A DNA stretch of 64,000 nucleotides from Diaphorobacter sp. HDW4A (GCF_011305995.1 NZ_CP049910.1:2418001-2482000), one strand, 5' to 3'; positions 26,960 through 35,686 are shown, counted from the stretch's first letter. The notes: generated by a model from the letters alone, not told the origin. Made by a program: numbers and translations.

Positions 26960-27706
26960 TCAAGCGCCCGTGCGCCCCGCGCCGGACCACCAGCCCTTGA
27001 GCAGGTACAGCATCGGTATCAGCATCAGCGCGGTGCAGGTCCACGCATACCAGACGCCATCCGGCAGGATGGGCGCAAGCGCGAGGCCAAGTGCCGGGTC
27101 AATGCCAGGCGCGTGCAGCACTTCCTGAACCGAGCCCAGCACCATCTGAATAGCCAGCAACGACAGCAGTAAAGCCGAACCCCGAAACGCGGCAAGCGCC
27201 CCCACGCGCACCCCGATGCGGCGCGACGCCGCGGTCAGCAACGCAGCGCACACGATGGCCAGCAGCGCGCCAATCACCGCATCCGGCGCATCACCCATGC
27301 GAGCCACCATGCGCAGAAACAGGCCTGCTTCCAATCCCTCGCGCAAAGCGGCGATCAGCGCAAACACGAACACGACAAACGGTGCCACTGCCATTCCCGC
27401 ATACCGCTCGACAAAGCCCTGCACCCGCTCCTGAATTGCGCGCGCCGTCGCCAGCAGCGTGCAGGCCATCACAATCACACCGAGCGCAAGCGCCAGCGTG
27501 AGCCCCGCCGTCCAGCGCGGATCAACCGTGCCCGACAGCAACCAGCCGCACACCACGGCCGCGAGGCCCAACCCGGCCAGCGTGCCAGCCGCCACCCACG
27601 GAATCAGCCGCCCACCATGACCCGCGCGCAGCGCCGCCACCAACGCGTAGATGATCAGAATGAGCTCGGCCAGCTCACGCAAAACGACGACAAACGAATC
27701 AAACAC
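26960..27706 (-). CDS. FTR1-family iron permease
   Basis: 248 residues if started at GTG 27706, which has AGAGGG upstream and gives the usual FTR1 N-terminus; a TTG at 27727 is the alternative. Seven hydrophobic segments are visible. Both iron-binding REXXE motifs are present, RELAE at 10-14 in the first helix and REGLE at 122-126. FTR1 proteins move iron across the inner membrane, often with a ferroxidase or EfeO/P19-type partner, none of which is adjacent. A near-consensus Fur box overlaps the promoter (27731-27750), so iron repression is expected. Confidence 0.88.
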   Translation of the reverse strand: MFDSFVVVLRELAELILIIYALVAALRAGHGGRLIPWVAAGTLAGLGLAAVVCGWLLSGTVDPRWTAGLTLALALGVIVMACTLLATARAIQERVQGFVERYAGMAVAPFVVFVFALIAALREGLEAGLFLRMVARMGDAPDAVIGALLAIVCAALLTAASRRIGVRVGALAAFRGSALLLSLLAIQMVLGSVQEVLHAPGIDPALGLALAPILPDGVWYAWTCTALMLIPMLYLLKGWWSGAGRTGA

Positions 27707-27730
27707 GGGTCCCTCTGCACGCAACAATTA

Positions 27731-27750
27731 GAATAATGCTTCTCATTATC
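27731..27750 (-). promoter_or_regulatory. Fur box upstream of the iron permease gene
   Basis: On the minus strand GATAATGAGAAGCATTATTC matches the 19-bp Fur consensus (GATAATGATAATCATTATC) at most positions. It lies 25-44 nt upstream of the FTR1 start. The divergent gene at 27837 begins 87 nt away on the other side and could share it. Confidence 0.8.
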
Positions 27751-27836
27751 ACAACACCGACAGCGGTCGACCCCACGCGGCGCATGAAAATTACTTCCAC
27801 TTTACATACGGCATCTGGGGCCAGCGTGCGCGCGTC

Positions 27837-28172
27837 ATGAACGAAAAAGACCTGCTGGCCATCGTCGACCGCGCCGTGGACGAGTTCAACGGCGATCTGG
27901 ACGAACTCGAAAGCGCCATCGGCATGCTGATGCTGGGCCGCCACTACGGCTGGCGCGTGATGCTACTGATCCACAGCCCCAACACCATCCGCAAATACCT
28001 CAAGATCCTCGGCCTCAAAAGCCTGCGCGACGTACTGCCCGAAGTGGGCGTGCTCGCCCACCGCTCCAACGCCTGGCGCCTCGTGGACGGCACACAGAAT
28101 TTCTGGAAGGTCGTGCGCGGCCAGATCAGCGGCGTGCGCAGCGCCCGGGTGAATAAAGGAACACCCCCCTGA
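27837..28172 (+). CDS. Small conserved-looking hypothetical protein
   Basis: 111 residues, mostly helical by composition, with an acidic N-terminus (MNEKDLLAIVDRAVDEFNGDLDELESAIGML) and a basic C-terminus. There is no signal peptide or membrane segment. I do not recognise the family. Codon use resembles the flanking genes, and it starts beside a Fur box that it may share with the divergent iron permease. No clear ribosome site precedes the ATG. Confidence 0.6.
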   Translation: MNEKDLLAIVDRAVDEFNGDLDELESAIGMLMLGRHYGWRVMLLIHSPNTIRKYLKILGLKSLRDVLPEVGVLAHRSNAWRLVDGTQNFWKVVRGQISGVRSARVNKGTPP

Positions 28173-28197
28173 GTCGCTTCGCGCCTTCCCCCGCTCT

Positions 28198-28216
28198 CGA
28201 AACGCGTTGCGTTTCG
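28198..28216. repeat. Intergenic palindrome (8-bp stem) with GC-rich flanks
   Basis: CGAAACGC-GTT-GCGTTTCG is a perfect hairpin 25 nt after the hypothetical gene, followed by a GC-rich stretch (GGCGGGGCGGCCCTTGCGC). The arrangement resembles dispersed intergenic repeats of Comamonadaceae genomes (from memory). The rest of 28217-28691 holds no gene I can support; a 67-codon minus-strand frame there (28287-28490) has no recognisable features. Confidence 0.5.
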
Positions 28217-28492
28217 GGCAGGGGGGATCCAGCCAGCGCGGCGGGGCGGCCCTTGCGCTGCTGCACTTGTCTAGACCGCGCCCGACTCATACGCCGAGGG
28301 AACGCATAGCGTGATGGAAACCGCCCCTGTTTGATAAGTAGTACGACGAGCCACCCCTGATTGGCCGTGACCTTGTCACGCCCAGCGCCACTGTATTCCG
28401 TACATACTCGATACCAACGAATCCCGCGTCCAAGGCGTAAGCCTCGTTTCGCTCATCAGTAGCACTTGACAGTACTACTTGATTCTTCATAA

Positions 28493-28504
28493 TCGCAATT
28501 GCGA
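28493..28504. promoter_or_regulatory. 12-bp palindrome upstream of Fur-like gene
   Basis: TCGCAATTGCGA is a perfect palindrome in an AT-rich patch about 190 nt upstream of the Fur-like start. It could be an operator; nothing else supports it. Confidence 0.25.
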
Positions 28505-28691
28505 ATTGTTTTCATCTTCCAAGTGACAAACCACTCGGCAGACAAGCTCACGTTCACCCGAATCATTGCGACATGAACCGTACCGAGACATCACCAGCCC
28601 TCCCGCCAGCAGCACCCCGCTCCAACAAGACGCACCGCACGCAGGCGCGGAACAACCGCATGATGTCAGCGGACCACAAGGAGTGATGGCA

Positions 28692-29261
28692 ATGCAGCGC
28701 AGAATCCAATCGACGCCCACCCGCAAGACCGTCCGCTTCGCCCGCATTCCACCCAACGCACAGCCCGAAGACACCACACCCGCTTCGCTGGAAAATACGG
28801 ACACGGCAAGCCCACCCACCCCATCCGAAAAAATGGACCTGAGCTCCCCCGCGACGACGGTAGTGATCCAAAGCCTGCGCAACGCAGGCGTGCGCCCCAC
28901 CATCCCCCGCATCGCCGTCTACCAGATCGTCGCGTCGATGGAACCCGCAGGCATAGGCGCCGAACAACTGCTGGACGCCCTACCCGCCCGAGGCTTCCCC
29001 GCCGCCATCAGCACCGTCTACCGCACGATCACCGAGCTCGAATCACTGGGCCTGCTCGTCCGCTCCCAGGACTCGGCCGGAAGGCGCGTCTACCTGACCA
29101 ACGCCTGCGCGCAGTTGGGCAAGATCTATTTTCGGCAAGGGCCGAGAGGCAAGCTGAAGCCCGTGGTGGACCCAGCGTTGTATGAGCATCTCAGCCGGCT
29201 GGCGCAGCAGCAGGGGATGGATTGGCGAGGGAAGTCGTTGGTGGTGCAAGCGGGGGATTGA
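28692..29261 (+). CDS. Fur-family protein lacking the metal-binding domain
   Basis: 189 residues from an ATG at 28692, 8 nt after AAGGAG; an ATG two codons earlier is too close to that site. After about 55 Pro/Thr-rich residues comes a Fur winged helix: SLRNAGVRPTIPRIAVYQIV, then GFPAAISTVYRTITELESLGLL. The C-terminal half lacks the His/Cys-rich HHDH and CxxC motifs that bind metal in Fur, Zur and PerR. It may bind DNA without metal, or modulate Fur. A second metal-site-less Fur relative occurs at 36578. Confidence 0.78.
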   Translation: MQRRIQSTPTRKTVRFARIPPNAQPEDTTPASLENTDTASPPTPSEKMDLSSPATTVVIQSLRNAGVRPTIPRIAVYQIVASMEPAGIGAEQLLDALPARGFPAAISTVYRTITELESLGLLVRSQDSAGRRVYLTNACAQLGKIYFRQGPRGKLKPVVDPALYEHLSRLAQQQGMDWRGKSLVVQAGD

Positions 29262-29543
29262 TGGGGACAAGGGCCAACCGCTTCTACAGCTGGTTCATAT
29301 ACGCGCATTTGTCGCAAAATCAGCAATTGATAGCCCAAAACACGCGGTCGCTTCAGGCTGAGCGCCGTCATCAAGTTCTGGCCGGTCGATGACTGCCGGT
29401 GTCGATATCAGACATTGCGAAGCGCCCGGTCTGAAATTCCGCTCTACACCCCAAACCCGTCATTGGGCCACTGATAGGTCCAGAAGGATCTCAATGGCCG
29501 CTTTTGTCAGGGGTGAACAGTTGCTGCCGCCGACCCAATGCAG

Positions 29544-30125
29544 TCACTGAGAACTGGCTTTTTCGGCCATTCTCTGACGTGTGGCTTCATCAATGATGCT
29601 ACGCATCAATGCGAACAGATGATTGGCGCTTGTGTGTTTCTGACCGTAGGTCAGATTGAACTCGTAGTCGAAATCAGACGGGTTGATCCCCTGATTGTGT
29701 TGAAGGATTGTTTCAAGCTTATCCAGTGCTTTGACAGCTTTTGCTTCGGGCGAAACTGCGTCCTCATACTCCTGCCACAGTGCCAGGATGTCGGCCCGCT
29801 GGGGTTCATCGAGAGAGCGAGTCAGATGCAGAAGGTCGGTCTTTTCCTGCGCGCTCTTGTCGGGATGCTGATTTTTCTCAATGGCTGGAATGTCCCCATG
29901 AATGGCTTCGCCCAAATCATGAACAATGCACATCTTGAGAATCTTAAGCATGTCCATGCCAGCAAGCTCGTCCGAGAAAGTCATAGCCATCAGGCACAGG
30001 CGCCATGTATGTTCGGCTGTGCTTTCCGCCCTGCCCGTCGAGGTGTGAGAGCTTCGAAGCACGCTCTTGAGCCTTTCGGCCTCTTGAAGAAAGGCTAGAC
30101 GGCCCTTGATGTCGTCGATATTCAT
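29544..30125 (-). CDS. HD-domain phosphohydrolase (YfbR/HDDC2-like)
   Basis: 193 residues from the ATG at 30125 (one eight codons upstream is possible). The HD superfamily metal ligands are His39 (TAEHTWR), His69-Asp70 (IVHDLGEAIHGD) and a later Asp in KALDKLE. Such proteins are 5'-deoxynucleotidases or related nucleotide phosphohydrolases needing a divalent metal. The DNA here is visibly less GC-rich than the rest of the window, like the ars genes that follow. The gaps at 29262-29543 and 30126-30433 contain nothing I can identify. Confidence 0.82.
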   Translation of the reverse strand: MNIDDIKGRLAFLQEAERLKSVLRSSHTSTGRAESTAEHTWRLCLMAMTFSDELAGMDMLKILKMCIVHDLGEAIHGDIPAIEKNQHPDKSAQEKTDLLHLTRSLDEPQRADILALWQEYEDAVSPEAKAVKALDKLETILQHNQGINPSDFDYEFNLTYGQKHTSANHLFALMRSIIDEATRQRMAEKASSQ

Positions 30126-30433
30126 GCCCGATTCTATAAAGCGCCTCATAACCCAGGTTGTTGCATGCCGAAAGCTCGGCTGAACCGCCAGAGACGTTCA
30201 AGCAAGGCTGTGCGCGTACGACCTAGCATTTATCGTGCAAAGAGCTAAAACTAAACGCAGCTGCATCTGGTTTTAAGCGGCACATGCTGATAGTCGGCTT
30301 TTGGCCGGCAGCGTCATTTCACGGGCTTCACCGGATAGCTGCCCTTGGCAGCCCGACTACGTGTGTCGAACGTCAGCATCTAGGCGCGACTACGTGTTCA
30401 CGCTGTCGGCCAGGAGCCTCCATATGGCCTTGC

Positions 30434-30462
30434 TTGCAATAGGTGAAACTTGCCCTTATATT
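30434..30462 (+). promoter_or_regulatory. Promoter of the ars operon
   Basis: TTGCAA (30434-30439), a 17-base spacer and TATATT (30457-30462) fit a sigma-70 promoter 26 nt before the arsR start. The -10 box is inside the ArsR operator, which explains repression. Confidence 0.7.
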
Positions 30463-30482
30463 TCAATAAACGTTGAATTATA
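30457..30482. promoter_or_regulatory. ArsR operator
   Basis: TATATTTCAA-TAAACG-TTGAATTATA is an inverted repeat with 10-bp arms (9 of 10 matching) and a 6-base spacer, ending 5 nt before the arsR start codon. TTCAA/TTGAA arms are typical of ArsR/SmtB operators. Confidence 0.75.
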
Positions 30483-30487
30483 GAAAT

Positions 30488-30811
30488 ATGAAAGAAACCC
30501 AGGTAATTCGCTCCCTTGCTGCCCTCGCACAAGAGGCTCGTTTGCGAGCATTCCGTGCGCTGGTGGTCGCTGGCCCCGAAGGCCTCACTCCCAGCGCTCT
30601 GGCCGAGCAACTGGGCATTGCGGCCAACACCTTGTCGTTTCATCTCAAGGAACTGACGAATGCAGGCCTCATCACCCAAGAGCGTCAAGGGCGCAACCTG
30701 GTCTACCGAGCCTCGTTTGAGGCAATGAATAACTTGCTGGGCTATCTGACAGAGAACTGCTGCCAAGGCACTACCTGCAGCCCAGCCTCCACCACTTCCT
30801 GCCATTGCTAA
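30488..30811 (+). CDS. arsR: ArsR-type arsenite-responsive repressor
   Basis: 107 residues. The winged helix reads ALAEQLGIAANTLSFHLKELTNAGLI. The As(III) site is not in the recognition helix but at the C-terminus: Cys91, Cys92 and Cys97 (ENCCQGTTC), with two more Cys in the final SCHC, resembling the Acidithiobacillus-type ArsR. It should release the operator at 30457-30482 when As(III) or trivalent organoarsenicals bind. It is the first gene of a four-gene ars operon. There is little 5' leader and no clear ribosome site. Confidence 0.93.
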   Translation: MKETQVIRSLAALAQEARLRAFRALVVAGPEGLTPSALAEQLGIAANTLSFHLKELTNAGLITQERQGRNLVYRASFEAMNNLLGYLTENCCQGTTCSPASTTSCHC

Positions 30812-30822
30812 AGGAGCACACG

Positions 30823-31314
30823 ATGAAGCGCTTTCACATCCACATGCACGTCGATGATCTGGCCCAGAACGTCGCTTTCTATTCCAAGCTGTTTGGAGCT
30901 GAACCAACGCGCCTGGAGAGCGACTACGCCAAATGGATGCTGGAAGATCCACGCATCAATTTTGCGATTTCCACCCGTGGCAGCGCACTGGCCGGGCTCG
31001 ATCACCTCGGTTTCCAGGTCGATGACGCCTGCGAACTGACCGCACTCAAGGCGCAGGCCGAAGCTGCAGACATGGCAATGCTCGATGAAGGTGAAACCAC
31101 CTGCTGCTATGCCCGCAGCGAAAAGCACTGGATCACTGATCCGCAAGGCGTGGCGTGGGAGCACTTTCACTCGCTAGGCAACATCCCTGTGTTCAATGAG
31201 TCAGCTGCTACGGCAGGCGCTGCCTGCTGCGCTTCTACGACCGTTGCTCCAGCTGCTACATCGAGCTGCTGCGGCCCTCGCTCGACCACTGACTCCCCCA
31301 AATCTTGCTGCTAA
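30823..31314 (+). CDS. arsI: ArsI, C-As bond lyase
   Basis: 163-residue vicinal-oxygen-chelate dioxygenase, started at the ATG at 30823 after AAAGGAG. Fe(II) ligands are His5, His61 and Glu113, and the vicinal Cys94-Cys95 (TTCCYARSEKHW) binds trivalent organoarsenic; spacing agrees with characterised ArsI. The enzyme uses O2 to demethylate methylarsonous acid, or to cleave aromatic arsenicals, to As(III). The extra C-terminal tail has several Cys pairs (ACCAS, SSCCG, KSCC) that may hold arsenic. The released As(III) would leave through the ACR3 pump encoded two genes later. Confidence 0.92.
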   Translation: MKRFHIHMHVDDLAQNVAFYSKLFGAEPTRLESDYAKWMLEDPRINFAISTRGSALAGLDHLGFQVDDACELTALKAQAEAADMAMLDEGETTCCYARSEKHWITDPQGVAWEHFHSLGNIPVFNESAATAGAACCASTTVAPAATSSCCGPRSTTDSPKSCC

Positions 31315-31320
31315 TTCATC

Positions 31321-31827
31321 ATGACCGATTCCGCCAAACCTTTGAATGTGCTATTTCTGTGCACCCACAACTCAGCCCGAAGCATTCTTGCTGAAGCGCT
31401 ACTCAACGAAATAGGGAACGGGCGTTTCAAGGCGTATTCCGCAGGAAGCAGCCCACGCGACAACCAACAGCCAAACCCTTTGGGTCTGGAGGTGCTCCAG
31501 CGTGCAGGCATTTCTGTCGCCGGGTTACGCAGCAAAAGCTGGGACGAATTCGCCGGGTCAGATGCGCCGCAAATGGACCTGGTGATTACGGTATGCGACA
31601 ACGCCAAGGGCGAGATGTGCCCGGTTTGGCCAGGCCATCCGGCTACAGCCCATTGGGGATACGCAGACCCGTCTGAAGGTGAGGCTTCACAAGAAGCTAA
31701 GCGAGAGGCCTTCCGGCAGACCATGCACCTGATGCGTCGCCGTCTTGATCTGCTGGTGAACCTGCCTCCCGAAAAGCTGCAGCTGGCTGTTCTGCAGAGT
31801 GCGGCACGCGAACTCTCAGCACACTAA
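31321..31827 (+). CDS. arsC: Arsenate reductase, low-MW phosphatase type
   Basis: 168 residues. The P-loop is CTHNSARS (Cys14 nucleophile) and the resolving Cys pair is Cys92 and Cys100 in VCDNAKGEMCPVWPG, the pattern of thioredoxin-coupled ArsC. It reduces As(V) to As(III) in the cytoplasm. It starts 6 nt after arsI and ends 4 nt before the pump gene. Confidence 0.93.
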   Translation: MTDSAKPLNVLFLCTHNSARSILAEALLNEIGNGRFKAYSAGSSPRDNQQPNPLGLEVLQRAGISVAGLRSKSWDEFAGSDAPQMDLVITVCDNAKGEMCPVWPGHPATAHWGYADPSEGEASQEAKREAFRQTMHLMRRRLDLLVNLPPEKLQLAVLQSAARELSAH

Positions 31828-31831
31828 AGTT

Positions 31832-32899
31832 ATGAATCAACCCTGTGATGCCGCAGCCCTGCCGGCTGGCGACTCTTCCATGAGCGGTTTTGAGCGCTAT
31901 CTCACGCTCTGGGTGTTCCTCTGCATCGTTGCAGGCATTACCTTGGGTCATCTCTTTCCGGGCCTGTTCCAGGCCATTGGAGTCATGGAGATTGCCCAGG
32001 TCAATCTACCTGTAGGCCTGCTGATCTGGGTGATGATCATCCCGATGCTGGTCAAGGTTGACTTTGGTGCGCTGGGCGAGGTGCGCCACCACATGAAAGG
32101 CATCGGCGTCACCCTGTTTGTGAATTGGCTGGTCAAGCCGTTCTCAATGGCTTTGCTGGGATGGGTGTTCATCCGCCATGTATTTGCCCCCTGGCTTCCT
32201 GCCGAGCAGATCGATAGCTATATTGCAGGTTTGATCTTGCTAGCTGCAGCGCCGTGTACGGCCATGGTTTTTGTCTGGAGCCGACTCACGGGTGGCGATC
32301 CTTTGTTTACGCTTTCGCAGGTTGCACTCAATGACGCCATCATGATCGTGGCGTTTGCCCCTCTGGTGGGCCTCCTGCTGGGCTTGTCGGCCATCACTGT
32401 GCCGTGGGCAACGCTGCTGGTGTCGGTACTGCTCTACATCGTAGTGCCGGTGATTCTTGCGCAGTGGTTCCGCCGCAAGCTGCTGTCCAAGGGGCAGGCA
32501 TCGTTTGATCGCGTGCTGGGACTGATTGGCCCATGGTCGATGCTGGCTTTGCTGGCAACCTTGGTGCTGCTGTTTGCTTTCCAAGGCAACGCCATCTTGC
32601 AGCAGCCGCTAGTGATCGCGCTGCTGGCTGTGCCGATTCTGATTCAGGTGTTTTTCAACTCGGCGCTGGCTTACTGGCTCAATCGTGCCGTGGGTGAGAA
32701 GCACAGCGTTGCCTGTCCATCGGCTTTGATCGGAGCCTCCAATTTTTTCGAGTTAGCGGTAGCTGCCGCCATCAGCTTGTTTGGACTCCAATCGGGCGCA
32801 GCCTTGGCAACCGTGGTCGGTGTCCTGATTGAGGTGCCAGTGATGTTGCTGGTTGTTCGTGTCGTGAACCGCAGCAAGAACTGGTATCAAAGGAGCTGA
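31832..32899 (+). CDS. arsB: ACR3-family arsenite efflux permease
   Basis: 355 residues with about ten hydrophobic segments. The conserved Cys142 in the fourth membrane segment (AAAPCTAMVFVWS) is the residue needed for As(III) transport by ACR3 proteins. VKPFSMALLGW and the SACPSALIGASN-like ACPSALIGASNFFELA segment are also typical. It expels As(III) produced by ArsC and ArsI. The start is the ATG at 31832, 4 nt after arsC. The symbol follows common usage (also called acr3). Confidence 0.93.
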   Translation: MNQPCDAAALPAGDSSMSGFERYLTLWVFLCIVAGITLGHLFPGLFQAIGVMEIAQVNLPVGLLIWVMIIPMLVKVDFGALGEVRHHMKGIGVTLFVNWLVKPFSMALLGWVFIRHVFAPWLPAEQIDSYIAGLILLAAAPCTAMVFVWSRLTGGDPLFTLSQVALNDAIMIVAFAPLVGLLLGLSAITVPWATLLVSVLLYIVVPVILAQWFRRKLLSKGQASFDRVLGLIGPWSMLALLATLVLLFAFQGNAILQQPLVIALLAVPILIQVFFNSALAYWLNRAVGEKHSVACPSALIGASNFFELAVAAAISLFGLQSGAALATVVGVLIEVPVMLLVVRVVNRSKNWYQRS

Positions 32900-33334
32900 G
32901 TCCAACGGCTGCTCTGGGTCGGTTCAGGGGCCTGAGTTCGCCGTCTTGAAGCACAGTCATTGGACCGGCTAAAGCGGAGTTGGCTGAGTTCCGACAATGG
33001 CGATGTCGGCAGCACCTTCAATACCGGTCATCCCGGCCGCTGCGAGCCCGGTTGCCCAATGACCGCTGTGTTGCTGAGACCGTGAGTCCAGCGTGTGGCC
33101 GCGACCGCTTGAAATCGCTGCATCGCGCTCACAAGCACCTTTGGATCAAACATCCACAAGGACGGCTCCGCCTTGGTTGTCTGTCAAGCCTCATCACTCG
33201 CCCTCTCGCCCCGCCACCCCTCCACGACACATCGCCACAACGGGCACGGACGCAGGCGCCGCCCCCCCTCCCGCATCCTCCACGCAACAGTCAACGAACT
33301 TTACATACCTCTTCACCGTTACTTTACGCAACAG
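32900..33334. other. Intergenic, no gene seen
   Basis: No open frame with coding character and no clear terminator. The sequence shifts from lower-GC ars DNA to the TonB receptor promoter, so the right border of the ars insert may lie here. Confidence 0.5.
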
Positions 33335-33358
33335 AAATAAATGCAACTCATTTTTATT
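33335..33358 (+). promoter_or_regulatory. Fur-like box upstream of the TonB receptor
   Basis: AAATAAATGCAACTCATTTTTATT is an AT-rich imperfect inverted repeat (AAATAAATG with CATTTTTATT) 33-56 nt upstream of the receptor start. It fits a weak Fur box, as expected for a siderophore receptor. Confidence 0.55.
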
Positions 33359-33390
33359 AACAATAAGAGGTTGGTTCAACGGAAAGTGAA

Positions 33391-35613
33391 ATGAATAAAG
33401 TCCAACAAACACGTCCACCAGCCAGTCTCTCTCAGTTGTCATGGGCCGTCGGCCTGTGTCTGACGGGTGCGGCGGTTCATGCGCAGACGGCGCCTCGCGC
33501 GCTGGATACGGTAACGGTGAAGTCTTCGGCCGAGGTGCCGGTCAAGGCCGATTCAGCCTCTTCGGCCAAGTTCACAGCGCCGCTGCTCGATACGCCGAAG
33601 ACGGTGCAGATCATCAATGAAGAGGTCATCAAGCAGACTGGCGCGACCAGTTTGCAGGAGGCGCTGCGGTCGTCGCCGGGCATCACGTTCGGCAATGGCG
33701 AGGGTGGCAGTCCGTCGGGGGATCAGCCGTTCATTCGCGGCATGGATGCGCAGTCGAGCACGTTTGTCGACGGCATGCGCGACATCGCTGCGGGCACGCG
33801 CGAGGTGTTCAATCTCGAATCTGTCGAAGTGATCAAGGGCGCCGATTCGGCCTATGCGGGCCGTGGTGGCGCGGGTGGCTCGATCAATCTGGTGACCAAG
33901 AAGGCGCAGGCCAACGACTTCATTTCGGGCGATGTGGGTCTGGGTACCGACAACTACAAGCGCGCCACGGTCGATGTGAATCGGGTGGTGAGCGAAGGCG
34001 TTGCGGTGCGCCTGAATGCGATGGCGCACGACGCCGACGTGCCCGGCCGCAACGGCCCAAGCAACCAGCGCTGGGGCATTGCGCCTTCGGTGACGTTTGG
34101 CCTTGGCACGCCTACCGAGGTTTCGCTCGCGTGGCAGCATCTGCAGACCGACAACGTGCCCGATGGCGGCGTGCCTTACCTCTATTCGAACAGCGCCATG
34201 GCCAAGCTGCCGGGCGGCAGCGTGGTGCGACCGACCTACGGCGGCAACCGCGAGAACTGGTATGGACTGACGGGGCGCGACTACGAGAAGGAAAAGAGCG
34301 ATCTGCTCACCGGCACCATCGAGCACAAGTTCAGCGACACCAACAAGTTCCGCAACAGCCTGCGCTACAGCCGCTCCAAGCAGGACTATGTGTGGACCCA
34401 GCCCGACGACAGCAAGGGCAACGTCGCCAAGGACCCTGGCTATGTCTGGCGCCGTGGCAATGCGCGCGTCAACGAAGTGACGACGCTGCAGAACGTGTCG
34501 GAATTCACCGGCAAGGCGCAGGCCGCTGGCGTGGATCACAGCTTCTCGCTGGGTCTTGAGTTGTCGAAGGAAAAGTCCGACGTGCGCTCGACTGCCATCC
34601 AGGACTCGACCACCACCAACTGCACTGCCGCGAGCACCTGGTGCGCGTCGCTCACCGACCCGGACAGCTCGGCCGCATGGGACTACGCCTGGTCGCTGCC
34701 CGCCGTGCCGACCAAAAACAAGATCGACACGGTCGCGCTCTACGGTTTCGACACGATGAAGTTCAATGACCAGTGGTCTCTCAACGCCGGGCTGCGTGTC
34801 GATCACTACAAGGTCAGCTCGACCTCGTCCACCTACGACATCAGCCGCAGCGACACGCTCGCCAACTACCAGCTCGGCGTGGTCTACAAGCCCGCGCCCA
34901 ATGGCAGCATCTACGCGAGCATCGGCACCTCGTCGCGCCCCGGTGGATCGTCGCTCGGCAACGGCACGGAAGACCTGACCATCACCACCGATGCGCTTGC
35001 CGACCTCAAGCCCGAGAAGACGCGTGCCATCGAACTGGGCACCAAGTGGGACGTGCTCGACAAGCGCCTGGCGCTGACCGCCGCCCTCTTCCGCAATGAC
35101 GTCACCAACGTCCGCATCACCGAAAACGGCGTCACCTACATGGGCGGCAACAAGGTGGTCAACGGCGTCGAACTGGGCTTCTCGGGCAACGTGATGCCCG
35201 GCCTCAGCGTGTTTGGCGGCTACACCTTCATGGACAGCGAACAGAAGGACATGGGCGTAGGCAATGTCGCCAACGGCCTGCCATTCATCAATACGCCCAA
35301 GCACAGCGCCAGCATCTGGACCACCTACAAACCCATGCAGAAGCTGACGTTGGGCCTCGGCATTTACGCGCAAAGCAGCGTGAATCAGGGTTACGCGGTT
35401 TCCACAGCGGACGGCGGCATCGTCACCAAGGGGGCGGCGGGCTATGCGCGCTTTGACGCCATGGTGTCCTACCAGATCGACCACAACCTGACCCTGCAGC
35501 TGAACGCCTACAACCTCGGCGACAAGGTCTACTACAGCGGCGTGCGCTCGCCGCACTATGCCACCATCGCCGCCGGCCGCTCGGCCGTGGCTTCGCTGAA
35601 GTTCACCTACTGA
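33391..35613 (+). CDS. TonB-dependent siderophore receptor (Fiu/CirA type)
   Basis: 740 residues. A signal peptide ends near AVHA (about 31), a TonB box DTVTV follows, then the plug domain (LDTPKTVQIINEEVIKQTGA, FIRGMDAQSS, NLESVEVIKGADSAYAGRGG) and a beta-barrel ending in the outer-membrane signature Phe-Thr-Tyr. Two Cys (TNCTAASTWC) lie in an extracellular loop. Fiu-like receptors import catecholate siderophores and are often followed by piuC, as here. A Fur-like box lies upstream and two hairpins follow. Confidence 0.92.
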   Translation: MNKVQQTRPPASLSQLSWAVGLCLTGAAVHAQTAPRALDTVTVKSSAEVPVKADSASSAKFTAPLLDTPKTVQIINEEVIKQTGATSLQEALRSSPGITFGNGEGGSPSGDQPFIRGMDAQSSTFVDGMRDIAAGTREVFNLESVEVIKGADSAYAGRGGAGGSINLVTKKAQANDFISGDVGLGTDNYKRATVDVNRVVSEGVAVRLNAMAHDADVPGRNGPSNQRWGIAPSVTFGLGTPTEVSLAWQHLQTDNVPDGGVPYLYSNSAMAKLPGGSVVRPTYGGNRENWYGLTGRDYEKEKSDLLTGTIEHKFSDTNKFRNSLRYSRSKQDYVWTQPDDSKGNVAKDPGYVWRRGNARVNEVTTLQNVSEFTGKAQAAGVDHSFSLGLELSKEKSDVRSTAIQDSTTTNCTAASTWCASLTDPDSSAAWDYAWSLPAVPTKNKIDTVALYGFDTMKFNDQWSLNAGLRVDHYKVSSTSSTYDISRSDTLANYQLGVVYKPAPNGSIYASIGTSSRPGGSSLGNGTEDLTITTDALADLKPEKTRAIELGTKWDVLDKRLALTAALFRNDVTNVRITENGVTYMGGNKVVNGVELGFSGNVMPGLSVFGGYTFMDSEQKDMGVGNVANGLPFINTPKHSASIWTTYKPMQKLTLGLGIYAQSSVNQGYAVSTADGGIVTKGAAGYARFDAMVSYQIDHNLTLQLNAYNLGDKVYYSGVRSPHYATIAAGRSAVASLKFTY

Positions 35614-35622
35614 TGCAAGTTT

Positions 35623-35686
35623 GACGACGCAAACCACAAGAGCGCGTCGTCATCCCCTCGCTGCCGCCCGTTCGCGACGAGGGGAT
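35623..35686 (+). terminator. Tandem hairpins after the TonB receptor gene
   Basis: GACGACGC (35623-35630) pairs with GCGTCGTC (35644-35651), and immediately after, ATCCCCTCG (35652-35660) pairs with CGAGGGGAT (35678-35686). There is no T-run, so termination is likely but not certain; the hairpins may also lower piuC expression relative to the receptor. Confidence 0.5.

Noticed and set aside
28287..28490. 67-codon minus-strand frame upstream of the Fur-like gene
   Set aside because: No ribosome site, domain or membrane feature, and codon use is not gene-like.
33553..35637. 694-codon minus-strand frame over the TonB receptor
   Set aside because: Shadow; the plus-strand receptor has signal peptide, plug and barrel motifs.
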